Positions 48,201 to 55,164 of a DNA stretch of 64,000 bases are shown piece after piece. Below the pieces are notes generated by a model, which did no database searches, had not been told where the DNA came from, and saw only the letters and a program-made list of their open reading frames with translations. The position numbers and the translations under genes were made by a program. The stretch is from Maribacter flavus. Its GTDB lineage: Bacteria > Bacteroidota > Bacteroidia > Flavobacteriales > Flavobacteriaceae. The first letter of the stretch is position 1; every line of letters begins with the position of its first letter. The stretch covers positions 1,973,760 to 2,037,759 of the forward strand of contig NZ_VUOE01000001.1 of assembly GCF_008386635.1 (NCBI RefSeq). Direction: 5' to 3'.

Positions 48201-49116
48201 TGGGTTGGTTGAATTGACCTTGTGCGAACATGTAGCTCATATTTGTTACATTGCTAACATTCCAATTGCCAATAGGTTGGTTAAAACCGGAGCTGTAGAA
48301 CATATTGGACATGTCCGTTACATTGCCAACGTTCCAGTTGTTCAAAGGGCGGTTGAAACTATTTGTACTTTGAAAGGTCCCGGACATATTGGTAACCTGA
48401 CTTACGTCCCAATTGTTGATGTTTTGATTGAATGAAGTGGCAGCTGAGAACATTCCTTCCATGGTAGTGACGGAGGCCACGTTCCAGTTGTCCAAAGGTT
48501 CGTTGTAGGCGTTTGCACTATTAAACGTATTGGTCATGTCCGTAACGGAAATCGTATTCCAGGCATCCAAGGGCCTATTGAAAATGGTAGCTCCGTGAAA
48601 CAGACCAGCCATGGTTGTGACATTGACTACGTCCCAATTGTTCATGATACCATTAAAGCTTCGGCAATTTCGAAAGGTTTGGAACATGTTGGTAACTTGC
48701 GATAAGTCTGGGGAATTAATGGCATCAAAGTTGAGGTTTTCACATCCGAAAAATGCATTTTCCAAGGTTTGCCATTGGATGTTGCCCCAGTCCAGTATTT
48801 CAATGATTTTTAGTCGGTCTCCCGTATTGTTAAAATAAATGGCAGGAAAAGTACCGCTAATTTGTATCGTATAATTTCCAGGAGATGCGTAGGTGTGAGT
48901 TATATTCCCCGTAACTCCCGTATCGATACTTCCATCGCCCCAGTCCACGTCGTAGTTATAGGTCGTATAGGCGGGATTTGTAGGTATGGTTACCTCATTG
49001 GCCACCGAAGATCCGCTGCTTGTATTGTTCGTATTCCAAATCGAAGTGAAGGATTGGGAATTGGCCTTTAAGCCTAGTATCAGTAGTATGAAAAACGGGA
49101 AGAACTTCTTGAACAT
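42292..49116 (-). CDS. Giant T9SS type-B cargo: PKD, BspA-like repeats, FN3-like modules
   Basis: This 2274-residue surface protein has a signal peptide ending LKANSQ. In order it has: PKD-like domain (about 40-90, VDWGDGSIDTG..HTYASPGNYTI); a BspA-like DUF285 array of about 15 units of ~25 residues (about 136-545, consensus FNQPLNNWDVSNVTNMSYMF); one FN3-like module; a second PKD-like domain; a second DUF285 array of about 20 units; eight tandem FN3-like modules of ~99 residues (C-T-x-L..DGYYL..GTxxGGNDIL..VTIVPYN); and a C-terminal type-B sorting domain (SPNGDGINDFWTIDG..IYNRWGDLVF..LPSGTYFFNIQ..LKGFLVLKR-like end). Export is by T9SS. BspA repeats suggest adhesion to other cells or surfaces; the target is unknown. 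It lies directly upstream of its PorP/SprF-like partner. Confidence 0.92.
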   Translation of the reverse strand: MFKKFFPFFILLILGLKANSQSFTSIWNTNNTSSGSSVANEVTIPTNPAYTTYNYDVDWGDGSIDTGVTGNITHTYASPGNYTIQISGTFPAIYFNNTGDRLKIIEILDWGNIQWQTLENAFFGCENLNFDAINSPDLSQVTNMFQTFRNCRSFNGIMNNWDVVNVTTMAGLFHGATIFNRPLDAWNTISVTDMTNTFNSANAYNEPLDNWNVASVTTMEGMFSAATSFNQNINNWDVSQVTNMSGTFQSTNSFNRPLNNWNVGNVTDMSNMFYSSGFNQPIGNWNVSNVTNMSYMFAQGQFNQPIEGWDVSNVTNMSNMFYRHRTFNQPLNNWDVSNVTSMASMFDGWIWNVTFNQPLNNWDVSNVTNMSYMFRDTDNFNQDITGWNVSNVTNMKGMFNGAHMFNQPIGSWVVSSVTDMSEMFQNAPLFNQPLDSWDVSNVTLMNNMFLGALAFDQPLNSWVVDIVTNMSGMFRGADVFNQPLSNWNTANVTNMGRMFQEATAFDQNLGMWPIGNISSMEHMLSDSGLSQANYDNTLIGWGFQTVQSNVNLGVTNLTYCDGRDARQDLMDNHGWNITGDSINCSFVLCANITMPAAGDTQVPANSDIRWDPVPNATGYRITVTRDDGSGPVEVYNQTLAANNVGVDFTNEFTPGDDVSVLVIPFNDEGDAVGCSPISFTVVESWVNSPAAFKLTYNTGLTDYKSTPANQLKIEANTGYPNYFTYDYSIDWGDGQYNNNVTGTITHTYLTPGIYTVSIIGSFPAPHHYYSNSDSIKLISIDQWGTQPWESMELAFYGCQNMEYNATDIPDLSNVASMRSMFGSCYLFNGNIENWDVSNVTDMYGVFLGASDFNQPLNNWNVSNVTNMSAMFLAATSFDQPLNNWNVSSVTNMADMFRQASVFNQNIDSWNVSNVTNMSSMFERAELFNQPLNSWNVGNVSDMSQMFDGFVSDMAFNQPLDNWNVSSVTNMQAMFRRSTAFNQNINSWDVSNVLDMSYMFRDTDNFDQPLGNWDVSEVTNMQYMFYDAKVFDQNINTWNVTNVTNMRSMFQLAGVFDQPLGNWDVNSVVNMQSMFQSASAFNQPLDSWNVSAVANMASMFESAALFNQPLNSWDVSSVTLMNSMFEDASVFNGPIGNWNVGSVTNMEAMFKDAVVFDQPLANWDTGELLNAQEMFRGATAFDQDIDAWNTSFVTTMESMFQNATSYNQPMNSWNVASVTTMLSMFNGASAFNQPLDNWNVRKVTTMQSMFENASAFDQNINSWRVSGVGSMNFMFRSASAFNQAMDQWDLGSVSLQGMFENASAFDQYLGDWTMDNVNNVTNMLNNTALTRINYDSTLISWSEQSLTPGLSLGAQGLLYCDALEERQSMMDNYGWSFYQDILDCPIPECTLLVAPFNGELDVPVNTNLNWEPVLYAREYHLTVGTTPGGNDILNNEVVVNATSYEFPTDFTGGETVYVTIVPTNDTGSATGCSEESFTIASNPPTIPECTQLTMPMNGATEVAVDTDLSWEPISNADGYRLTIGTSSGGNEILDNVDVGNITNYDLATNLTEDTDIYVTIVPYNEQDPALGCTEESFRTELIPVPPVCTNLTNPISGSVNVPIDTDLTWNVVDGAKGYIVNVGITQGGIEIANGIDVGNTTTYSFAQNLQINRTHYVTIIPYNEVGDAVGCAEENFRTGTSTLNNPPLCTTLASPLNGASNVAMNTNISWNTAANTDGYYLTVGTASGATDILDAMDVGNVTLYDLANDLPENTTIFVTLVPYNSFGSATSCTEESFTTETLPTVPNCTSLTAPLNNATDVILSSNISWTTVSNADGYYLSMGTTSGGNDILDAVDVGNVSMYDLATDLPEATTIFVTIVPYNSVGNAISCTEESFVTETLPTAPNCTNLTAPLNNATDVILSTNISWATVPNADGYYLTIGTTSGGNDILDTMDVGNVSMYDLAMDLPEETEIFITITPYNAVGSAMGCMEESFVTETVLNVPNCTNLTSPLNNATDVILSSDISWATVTNADGYYLSIGTSSGGNEILDSVDVGNVGTYNLTTDLPEASTIFVTVVPYNADGTAMGCSEESFTTETLPTIPDCTSLLTPSNGDTNVPVDVTLTWEESPTADGYRLSVGTSPGANDVVNNEDVSILTSYSFTERLMEDTRYYVTITPYNSLGDAIDCTEFMFTTINQDDTQYGFSPNGDGINDFWTIDGIELNPDNTVSIYNRWGDLVFEIQGYDNQSNVFSGTANRKTQLGASELPSGTYFFNIQVSGEHNLNKLQGFLVLKR
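42600..44970 (-). repeat. Eight tandem ~297-base FN3-like coding repeats
   Basis: Each unit encodes about 99 residues, running from a Cys near PxCTxLxxP to GC(T/S)EESF. Four units between about 42872 and 44075 are closely similar at DNA level, including shared stretches such as CATTTCCGCCGGAAGTAGTT. This points to recent duplication. Unequal crossing-over could change the number of modules. Confidence 0.8.
45080..46700 (-). repeat. Second BspA-like (DUF285) coding array, about 20 units
   Basis: The array has 75-base periodicity encoding units of the form FNQPLNNWNVSNVTNMSxMF. The last units (DQWDLGSVSLQGM, GDWTMDNVNN) are degenerate. The block closes with a Cys-containing cap resembling that of the first array (LGAQGLLYCDALEERQ against LGVTNLTYCDGRDARQ). 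Confidence 0.85.
47480..48711 (-). repeat. First BspA-like (DUF285) coding array, about 15 units
   Basis: The array has the same 25-residue periodicity as the second one, with cores FNQPLNNWDVSNVTNM. Some units are shortened or extended, for example MFDGWIWNVTFNQ with four extra residues. The two arrays with their PKD leaders and Cys-bearing caps look like an internal duplication of a whole PKD-DUF285-cap-FN3 block. Confidence 0.85.
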
Positions 49117-49327
49117 AATACGACATTATAATGTTTGCTGAAAACGCTTTCAACCTCGAATTATTTTAGGAAGGATCAGAAATGATGTCAGTTGCCCATT
49201 ATTAGTTGTAAACAGTCCTACACAATTAATTTTACAAGTGTTTTCAGGGTTTGGGATAGTATAATTCCGATATGGGTCAACGAAATTGGAGTAGATAAAA
49301 TAGCTTCAAAAAGCCAAAGGTGATACG

Positions 49328-50182
49328 ATGAAATTTAGTTTGAAACAGCTTCCAAAATTATTATGGGCGACTTTTAATTCCTGGTTGGAAAAGGAACCTT
49401 TTAAAATAAGCGCCGTAATAGCGTATTACGCGATTCTTTCTTTACCCGGACTTTTAATTATAATACTTGAAATTGTTGGTTCCATTTGGGGAAGGGAAAT
49501 AGTTCGTGGGGAACTTTTTTCTGAAATATCTTCAGCCATGGGCCCTGAAACGGCACAGTCCATCCAGGTAATGTTGGCCAATACAGGCAATGAAAACACA
49601 TCTACCTTGGCCACTATTTTAGGGGTCTGCGTGCTTATTTACGGCGCAACGGGGGTATTCTACCAATTGCAAAATGCCCTGAACGAAATTTGGGGCGTAT
49701 CACCCAACTATTCCAACGAACTATTGGCTACCATTTTTGGTAGGTTGAAAAGCTTTGGTTTTATTCTGATTTTTGGTTTTCTTTTGCTGATAAGCTTTGT
49801 GATTACATCCTTGCTATCGGCATTTTCCAGGCAATTGTCGAGCATATTGTCCACTCAGGTAGTAGGTTGGACCTTTGTAATGGACATCTTATTATCATTG
49901 GTTTTTATTTACTTTCTATTCGCCGCCATGTTCAAGTTTTTGCCCAGCAAAGTAGTCAAGTGGAATGCCGTAAAAATTGGGGCGGCACTTACGGCACTTT
50001 TGTTCCTGATGGGAAAATACGCCCTGGCCTTTTACTTTGGGAAAGCGGAACCCGGTTCAACCTATGGTGCGGCCGGCTCCATCATTTTAGTCATGTTATG
50101 GGTTTCCTACTCCAGCCTCATCGTTACCTTTGGCGCACAGTTTACCAAGATCTATTCGGATAGATTCGTTAGGTCAGGCTAA
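49328..50182 (+). CDS. YihY/BrkB-family membrane protein
   Basis: This 284-residue integral membrane protein has about six helices. The YihY/BrkB features are AVIAYYAILSLPGLLIII near the start, GATGVFYQLQNALNEIW, and the C-terminal YGAAGSIILVMLWVSYSSLIVTFGAQFTK. It was once annotated as ribonuclease BN in error; the actual function (possible transport or envelope role) is not settled. The 3' end overlaps the end of argH by four bases. There is a 211-base gap to the giant surface-protein gene, whose transcript starts there in the opposite direction. Confidence 0.92.
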   Translation: MKFSLKQLPKLLWATFNSWLEKEPFKISAVIAYYAILSLPGLLIIILEIVGSIWGREIVRGELFSEISSAMGPETAQSIQVMLANTGNENTSTLATILGVCVLIYGATGVFYQLQNALNEIWGVSPNYSNELLATIFGRLKSFGFILIFGFLLLISFVITSLLSAFSRQLSSILSTQVVGWTFVMDILLSLVFIYFLFAAMFKFLPSKVVKWNAVKIGAALTALLFLMGKYALAFYFGKAEPGSTYGAAGSIILVMLWVSYSSLIVTFGAQFTKIYSDRFVRSG

Positions 50183-51459
50183 CCTAGTTTATCCATTTTT
50201 GCTTTGATTTCGGGCAGACAAAGATTGCCCAAACTGCCTACATGGGAATGGGAAATATCCCTTTTTGGGGTAAAGGTACCTTGCTGGATTTCCTGTCCCA
50301 TTTTCTTGTAGGCATCCCTGAACGGCATTCCGTTTTGGACCAACTCGTTCAAAGTATCCACACTGAACAGGTAATCGTATTTTTCATCTTCCAAAATATC
50401 CTTGTTCACCTGGATTTCCGCCAAGCTGAATGTAAGTATTTCCAAGCAGGCCTTCATGTCCTGAATGGCGGGCACGATGATTTCCTTCACCAATTGCAAG
50501 TCCCTGTGGTAACCGCTGGGTAAATTGTTGATGACCAATGTCAATTGATTAGGGACGGATTGCAGTTTGTTACATTTTCCCCTAACCAGTTCAAAGACAT
50601 CCGGATTTTTTTTGTGGGGCATGATGCTGCTCCCGGTGGTCAACTCGTCTGGAAAGGAAATAAAATTGAAGTTTTGGCTCATGTACAAACATATATCCAT
50701 CGCCATTTTGGATAGGGTGGACGCGATACTTGCCATCCCGAAAGCTGTTGCCTTTTCAACTTTTCCACGTCCCATTTGGGCGGCCACCACATTATATTTT
50801 AGGGTCTCAAAGCCCATTTCCTTAGTGGTAAAGCTTCGGTCTATTGGAAAGGAACTTCCGTATCCCGCTGCACTCCCCAAGGGATTTTGGTCGGCCACTT
50901 TATAGGCAGCTTCTATAAAATAAAGATCGTCTATCAAGCTTTCGGCATAGGCGGAAAACCACAGCCCGAACGATGAGGGCATCGCTATCTGCAAGTGCGT
51001 ATATCCCGGGAGCAAGACATCCTTATATGTTTCGGCCTTTTCCAAAAGCAGGTCGAATAATTCTTTGGTCCTGGATTTAATTTCAGACAACTCATCCTTC
51101 AGATATAAATGCATTGCCACCAAAACTTGGTCGTTTCTAGATCTGGCCGTGTGGATTTTTTTGCCTGTATCGCCCAAACTCAAGGTAAGCATGTATTCTA
51201 TTTTGGAATGCATATCCTCAAAGGAGGGCTCAATGGTGAAGGTCCCCCTTTCAATTCTTGAGGCGATGGCATCCAATTCCTTGACCAGCTCCTGGGTTTC
51301 CTTTTGCGTCAAAAGACCTATTTTCCCCAACATTTTCGCATGTGCCTTTGAGGCGATCACATCATATTTTGCCAGTTGTAAATCCAATTCCCGATCGTTG
51401 CCAACCGTGAACTGGTCTATTTTTTTATCCGTGCTAAATCCTTTGTCCCAGAGCTTCAT
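50179..51459 (-). CDS. argH: Argininosuccinate lyase
   Basis: This 426-residue fumarase/aspartase-superfamily enzyme has the signature GSSIMPHKKNPDVFELVRGK (about residues 270-289), with the catalytic serine loop. HTARSRNDQV and PGYTHLQIAMPSSFG are also conserved. It splits argininosuccinate into arginine and fumarate, the last step of arginine synthesis. It is the last gene of the arg/pro cluster, 73 bases after argE', with a hairpin-forming repeat in the gap. The gene is complete, with ATG 51459. Confidence 0.95.
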   Translation of the reverse strand: MKLWDKGFSTDKKIDQFTVGNDRELDLQLAKYDVIASKAHAKMLGKIGLLTQKETQELVKELDAIASRIERGTFTIEPSFEDMHSKIEYMLTLSLGDTGKKIHTARSRNDQVLVAMHLYLKDELSEIKSRTKELFDLLLEKAETYKDVLLPGYTHLQIAMPSSFGLWFSAYAESLIDDLYFIEAAYKVADQNPLGSAAGYGSSFPIDRSFTTKEMGFETLKYNVVAAQMGRGKVEKATAFGMASIASTLSKMAMDICLYMSQNFNFISFPDELTTGSSIMPHKKNPDVFELVRGKCNKLQSVPNQLTLVINNLPSGYHRDLQLVKEIIVPAIQDMKACLEILTFSLAEIQVNKDILEDEKYDYLFSVDTLNELVQNGMPFRDAYKKMGQEIQQGTFTPKRDISHSHVGSLGNLCLPEIKAKMDKLG

Positions 51460-51490
51460 CGTTGTTCAAATTCAATTTCAAGTGCAAACA

Positions 51491-51521
51491 TCAAGTTCAA
51501 AAAATTTGTGTTTGAACTTGA
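51491..51521 (-). repeat. Inverted repeat in the argE'-argH spacer
   Basis: TCAAGTTCAAA (51491-51501) and TTTGAACTTGA (51511-51521) form a perfect 11-bp stem with a 9-base loop (AAATTTGTG). No U-run follows on the minus strand, so it is not a classical terminator. The flanks carry further TTGAA/TTCAA words, and the same vocabulary recurs at 58481-58538. Confidence 0.6.
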
Positions 51522-51532
51522 ACTTGTGTTTA

Positions 51533-52597
51533 TTATTTAATAAATCCTTCTAATATCTTAATATACAAATCAATGCCTTCCTCAATTTCGCTTACATATA
51601 TAAATTCATCCGCGGAATGGGAACGTGTACTGTCCCCCGGTCCCAATTTTAAGGATTGGCAACTCAATGCCGCTTGATCGGATAGGGTAGGGGAACCATA
51701 AGTTTTACGTCCCAATGCGATGCCCGATTTTACCAAGGGATGGTCTTTGTCGATGCTTGAGGAGTTGAGACGCAGCGAACGTTCCTTTAATTCGCAGGGT
51801 GCCTCACGTTTCAATAAATCGGCAATTTCCTGGTTGGTGTATTTATCGTTCACCCGTACGTCCACTACCAAATCTACCTGAGAAGGGACAACGTTATGTT
51901 GACTCCCCGCGTTTATTTGAGTAACCGTCATTTTCACGTCTCCCAAAACTTCGGATTTCCTGTCGAAAGAATAGTTTTTGAACCACTCCAATACTTCGAT
52001 TGTATTATATATGGCATTATTATCGTTAGGATGCGCCGCATGTGATGGCGTTCCCTTTACCACGGCATCGAAAACCACAAGGCCCTTTTCCGCAATGGCC
52101 AATTGCATAAGTGTGGGTTCGCCAACAATGGCCACATCAATTTTGGGCAGACTGGGCAAAAGTCCCCGCAAACTGTTTTTTCCGGCATTTTCCTCTTCGG
52201 CCGAAGCGACCATCAAAATATTATGATTCAGGTTTTCGGCATGATAAAAATAGGCGAAGGTTGCCAACAGGGAAACCAAACATCCCCCTGCATCGTTACT
52301 TCCCAGTCCAAATAATTTGCCATCCTCAATATGGGGCAGGAAGGGGTCTTTTGTGTATGCTTGGTTAGGCTTTACGGTGTCGTGATGGGAGTTAAGCAAT
52401 AGTGTTGGTTTGGAATCGTCCCAATACTTGTTCTTTGCAAAAATGTTGTTGTGAATACGCTCAAATGGAATATCCAGGCCCTTGAACCAATTTTCCAAGG
52501 CAGCCGCCGTACCTTCTTCCTCTTTTGAAAAGGAGGGTGTGGAAATCAATTCCTTTAGCAGTTCTAAGGCCTTTTCCGTAAGTGTTCGTTGGTTCAT
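51533..52597 (-). CDS. argE: M20-family N-acyl-ornithine deacylase
   Basis: This 354-residue zinc hydrolase has the M20 metal and catalytic motifs: NSHHDTVKP, LGSNDAGG, SAEEENAG and GEPT; the C-terminal part has GDSTRSHSADEFI. In the cluster it removes the acyl group from N-acetyl- or N-succinyl-ornithine or, after ArgF', from the N-acyl-citrulline. In Bacteroidota that use an N-succinyl pathway, this enzyme acts on N-succinyl-citrulline. Sequence alone does not decide acetyl versus succinyl. It starts one base after the argB stop. Confidence 0.9.
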   Translation of the reverse strand: MNQRTLTEKALELLKELISTPSFSKEEEGTAAALENWFKGLDIPFERIHNNIFAKNKYWDDSKPTLLLNSHHDTVKPNQAYTKDPFLPHIEDGKLFGLGSNDAGGCLVSLLATFAYFYHAENLNHNILMVASAEEENAGKNSLRGLLPSLPKIDVAIVGEPTLMQLAIAEKGLVVFDAVVKGTPSHAAHPNDNNAIYNTIEVLEWFKNYSFDRKSEVLGDVKMTVTQINAGSQHNVVPSQVDLVVDVRVNDKYTNQEIADLLKREAPCELKERSLRLNSSSIDKDHPLVKSGIALGRKTYGSPTLSDQAALSCQSLKLGPGDSTRSHSADEFIYVSEIEEGIDLYIKILEGFIK

Positions 52598-52598
52598 T

Positions 52599-53378
52599 TT
52601 ATAAGGTTATGGTCGTAAATAGGTCGTTGTTTTGGTTCAACATGAACATATTTCCCAAACAGACTGATTTTACGTTATTATGTAATGCATAGAAACAATT
52701 TTCCAATTTGGGCAGCATCCCGTCCGCAATAATGCCTTCGTGTAAAAGCTCCTTGTATTTTTTTGTGTCGATGTGCCTTACTACCGATGCTTCATCGGTC
52801 ACGTCCATCAAAACCCCCGGTTTTTCAAAACAGTAATAGAGTGTTGTGTCGTATTTTTCTCCCAATCCAATGGCCAATTCAGAGGCGATAGTATCCGCAT
52901 TTGTATTTAAAAGCTGCCCATTGCCGTCGTGGCTCATGGCACAAAACACCGGGGTTAGACCTAGTGAAACCAGATTGGAAATTGTTGTTGTATTCACACC
53001 ATCAATATCGCCCACAAATCCAAAATCGATTTCTTTAACCGGTCTTTTTTGGGCCTGTATGCTATCAGCATCGGCACCGCTCAGACCAATCGCATTGCAC
53101 TGGTTTGCCTGTAATTTAGCAACAATATTTTTATTGGTAAGACCCGCATAGACCATGGTGATAATGTCCAAGGTTTCTGCATCGGTAATTCTGCGACCGT
53201 TTACCATTTTGGATGCTATGCCCAATTTGGAAGCCAATTGTGTAGCCAGTTTGCCACCGCCATGTACCAAGATTTTAGGACCTTCCATTTCGGAAAACAA
53301 ATGGATGAATCGCTCCATTTCGGCCTCGTTCTCAATGACGTTTCCTCCAATTTTTACAACCGACAGTTTTTCTCTCAT
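52599..53378 (-). CDS. argB: N-acylglutamate kinase (acetyl- or succinylglutamate)
   Basis: This 259-residue amino-acid kinase-family enzyme has KIGGNVIE, HGGGKLATQLASKLG, GLSGADADS and LNTNADTIASELAIGLG. It phosphorylates the gamma-carboxylate of N-acylglutamate with ATP, the second step of the pathway. It lacks the N-terminal extension helix found in arginine-sensitive hexameric kinases, so feedback inhibition by arginine may act at another step. It follows the SDR gene after a 92-base spacer with a GC-rich hairpin. Confidence 0.93.
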   Translation of the reverse strand: MREKLSVVKIGGNVIENEAEMERFIHLFSEMEGPKILVHGGGKLATQLASKLGIASKMVNGRRITDAETLDIITMVYAGLTNKNIVAKLQANQCNAIGLSGADADSIQAQKRPVKEIDFGFVGDIDGVNTTTISNLVSLGLTPVFCAMSHDGNGQLLNTNADTIASELAIGLGEKYDTTLYYCFEKPGVLMDVTDEASVVRHIDTKKYKELLHEGIIADGMLPKLENCFYALHNNVKSVCLGNMFMLNQNNDLFTTITL

Positions 53379-53450
53379 ACGTATAAAATTGGGTCAATAG
53401 ATTGATTCTTAAACATTTCCTTCTGTATAGATATTTAACTTACCATAATA

Positions 53451-53466
53451 AACCCCTCGGGGGGTT
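53451..53466 (-). terminator. GC-rich hairpin after the SDR gene, possible attenuator
   Basis: On the minus strand AACCCC CCGA GGGGTT forms a perfect 6-bp stem 4 bases after the SDR stop. It is followed by TATTATGG rather than a long T-run. It may reduce, or punctuate, transcription into argB. The sequence also resembles the AACCCCYYNNGGGGTT-type intergenic words common in the phylum. Confidence 0.4.
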
Positions 53467-53470
53467 CATC

Positions 53471-54223
53471 TTACGAATTTATAATTCCTCCGTCAATGGT
53501 CATCGCTGTTCCCGTTATCCAGCTAGCTTCTTCAGAGACTAAGAACAAGGCCAATTTTGCTATGTCCTCCGGTGTTCCCAAGCGTTTCATTAGGGTCGCC
53601 ATGGCCGCATCTTCAACGGCTTTACCAGGCACTGAAAATGCTTTCGCCGAATCCCAAAGTAAGGGTGTATCAACCGGACCTGGGCATATTGCGTTTACGC
53701 GTACTTCTGGACCATACTCTACGGCCATTTGTTTCATCAAAGCTACTGAACCAGCCTTGGAAGCACAATAGGCAGGGTGATTGGGAAAGCTTTTGAATGC
53801 AGCGATGGATGCATTGATTAATATATTCCCTTTTGATGCTTGAAGATGTGGAACAGCATATTTACACAGATAAAAAATGGCGCTGAGGTTGGTATGTATG
53901 GTATTGTTCCAGTCCTCCATAGAAAGATTGACCACATTGCCCAAACCCAGTATTCCAGCATTCAGGGAAACTATATCGAGTGTGCCAAAATGGGAAATCG
54001 CCGTTGCTACCAACTTTTCATTGTAGTCTATATTGCGGATATCCCCTCCAATAAAAATGGAATCTTTTAAGCTGGATGAGAGCTCCAACCCACGTTCTTC
54101 GTTTCTACCGGATAAAATCAATTTAGCACCTTCTTCCCAAAATTTGGTTGCAATCGCCTTGCCCATACCGCTGGTAGCGCCGGTAACGATACATACTTTG
54201 TCTTTCAGTTTTGCTTCAATCAA
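53471..54223 (-). CDS. Short-chain dehydrogenase/reductase inside the arg cluster
   Basis: This 250-residue classical SDR has the nucleotide-binding TGATSGMGKAIA (about residues 15-26), LNAGI, the catalytic Ser in NASIA and the YCASKAG Tyr/Lys pair, and a PGPVDTPL loop. It ends in the typical TAMTIDGGIINS. The start is TTG at 54223, two bases after the argF' stop. No ATG occurs before the Rossmann motif, so TTG is needed. No step of arginine or proline synthesis needs an SDR, so it is either a passenger or an undescribed accessory reaction. It is cytoplasmic. Confidence 0.88.
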   Translation of the reverse strand: MIEAKLKDKVCIVTGATSGMGKAIATKFWEEGAKLILSGRNEERGLELSSSLKDSIFIGGDIRNIDYNEKLVATAISHFGTLDIVSLNAGILGLGNVVNLSMEDWNNTIHTNLSAIFYLCKYAVPHLQASKGNILINASIAAFKSFPNHPAYCASKAGSVALMKQMAVEYGPEVRVNAICPGPVDTPLLWDSAKAFSVPGKAVEDAAMATLMKRLGTPEDIAKLALFLVSEEASWITGTAMTIDGGIINS

Positions 54224-54225
54224 GG

Positions 54226-55164
54226 TTACAGGTTTTCCAGAATTTTCTTTAAAACGATTTGGGCCGCATATGTCCTGTTATTGGCCTGTTCAATGACCAA
54301 ACTCTGATCGCTGTCTAAGACGGCATCCTCGACCACGACGTTCCTTCGAACCGGCAAACAGTGCATGAATTTTGCAGACCCCAGCTTCTTTTTGGTCATC
54401 ATCCAATTAGGATCTTGGTTCAGGACCTTGCCATATTCCTTATAACTGCTCCAGTTTTTTATATATACGAAATCTGCATCTTGCAGGGCTTTTTCCTGAT
54501 CGTATTCAATGTGGACATCCTTCGTAATAGCTGGATTAAGTTCATATCCTTTGGGATGTGTAATGACAAAATCTGCTTCCTGTAGCTGCATCATTTCCAC
54601 AAAGGAATTGGCAACGGCATGGGGTAGCGCCTTGGGGTGTGGTGCCCACGACAGCACAACTTTTGGTCTTTCCTTGCTGTTGTGCTCTTCTAAGGTAATG
54701 GCATCTGCCAAGGCCTGTAAAGGGTGGCCTACGGAACTTTCCATATTGACAATGGGAATACCGGCGTATTTTTTGAATCCGTTCAGGACAACTTCCGCTT
54801 CGTCCTGCTCCTTATCGGTCAGCGTAGCAAAGGCACGAATGGCCACAATATCACAGAATTGGGAAACCACTTGGGCCGCTTCTTTGACATGTTCCGATGT
54901 GTTTTGGTCCATCACCGTACCATCCCCGTATTCCAAGGTCCAACCCTCGCTTCCAAAATTCATGACCATTACGTCCATGCCCAGATTCATCGCCGCTTTT
55001 TGGGTGCTCAAACGTGTCCTAAGGCTATTATTAAAGAAGAGCATGCAAATGGTTTTATTCGCTCCTAGGTTTTTATCTGCCTTTGGTTGCGATTTTAAAA
55101 TTCTTGCCTCCTTTACCCATACGGATAAATTATCAATGTCTTTAATGGATAAATAATGCGTCAT
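54226..55164 (-). CDS. argF': N-succinyl- (or N-acetyl-) ornithine carbamoyltransferase
   Basis: This 312-residue transcarbamylase has a carbamoyl-phosphate loop FFNNSLRTRLSTQ and the C-terminal FMHCLPVRRNVVVED. It is of the ArgF' class, not standard ornithine transcarbamylase. In Bacteroides fragilis SOTCase residue 90 is Pro; in acetyl-specific AOTCases the matching residue is Glu, and swapping it swaps specificity (recalled literature). Here the counted residue 90 is Ser (QNTSEHV). That favours succinyl-ornithine. It overlaps the proB end by four bases (ATGA). Confidence 0.92.
   Translation of the reverse strand: MTHYLSIKDIDNLSVWVKEARILKSQPKADKNLGANKTICMLFFNNSLRTRLSTQKAAMNLGMDVMVMNFGSEGWTLEYGDGTVMDQNTSEHVKEAAQVVSQFCDIVAIRAFATLTDKEQDEAEVVLNGFKKYAGIPIVNMESSVGHPLQALADAITLEEHNSKERPKVVLSWAPHPKALPHAVANSFVEMMQLQEADFVITHPKGYELNPAITKDVHIEYDQEKALQDADFVYIKNWSSYKEYGKVLNQDPNWMMTKKKLGSAKFMHCLPVRRNVVVEDAVLDSDQSLVIEQANNRTYAAQIVLKKILENL

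Noticed and set aside
44179..48435. Long antisense reading frames opposite the giant surface-protein gene
   Set aside because: They mirror the 75-base DUF285 and 297-base FN3 repeats and have no start signals, domains or conservation of their own.
42600..48711. Regular repeats considered as CRISPR arrays
   Set aside because: The periods are multiples of three, units are coding and diverged, and no unique spacers or cas genes occur.
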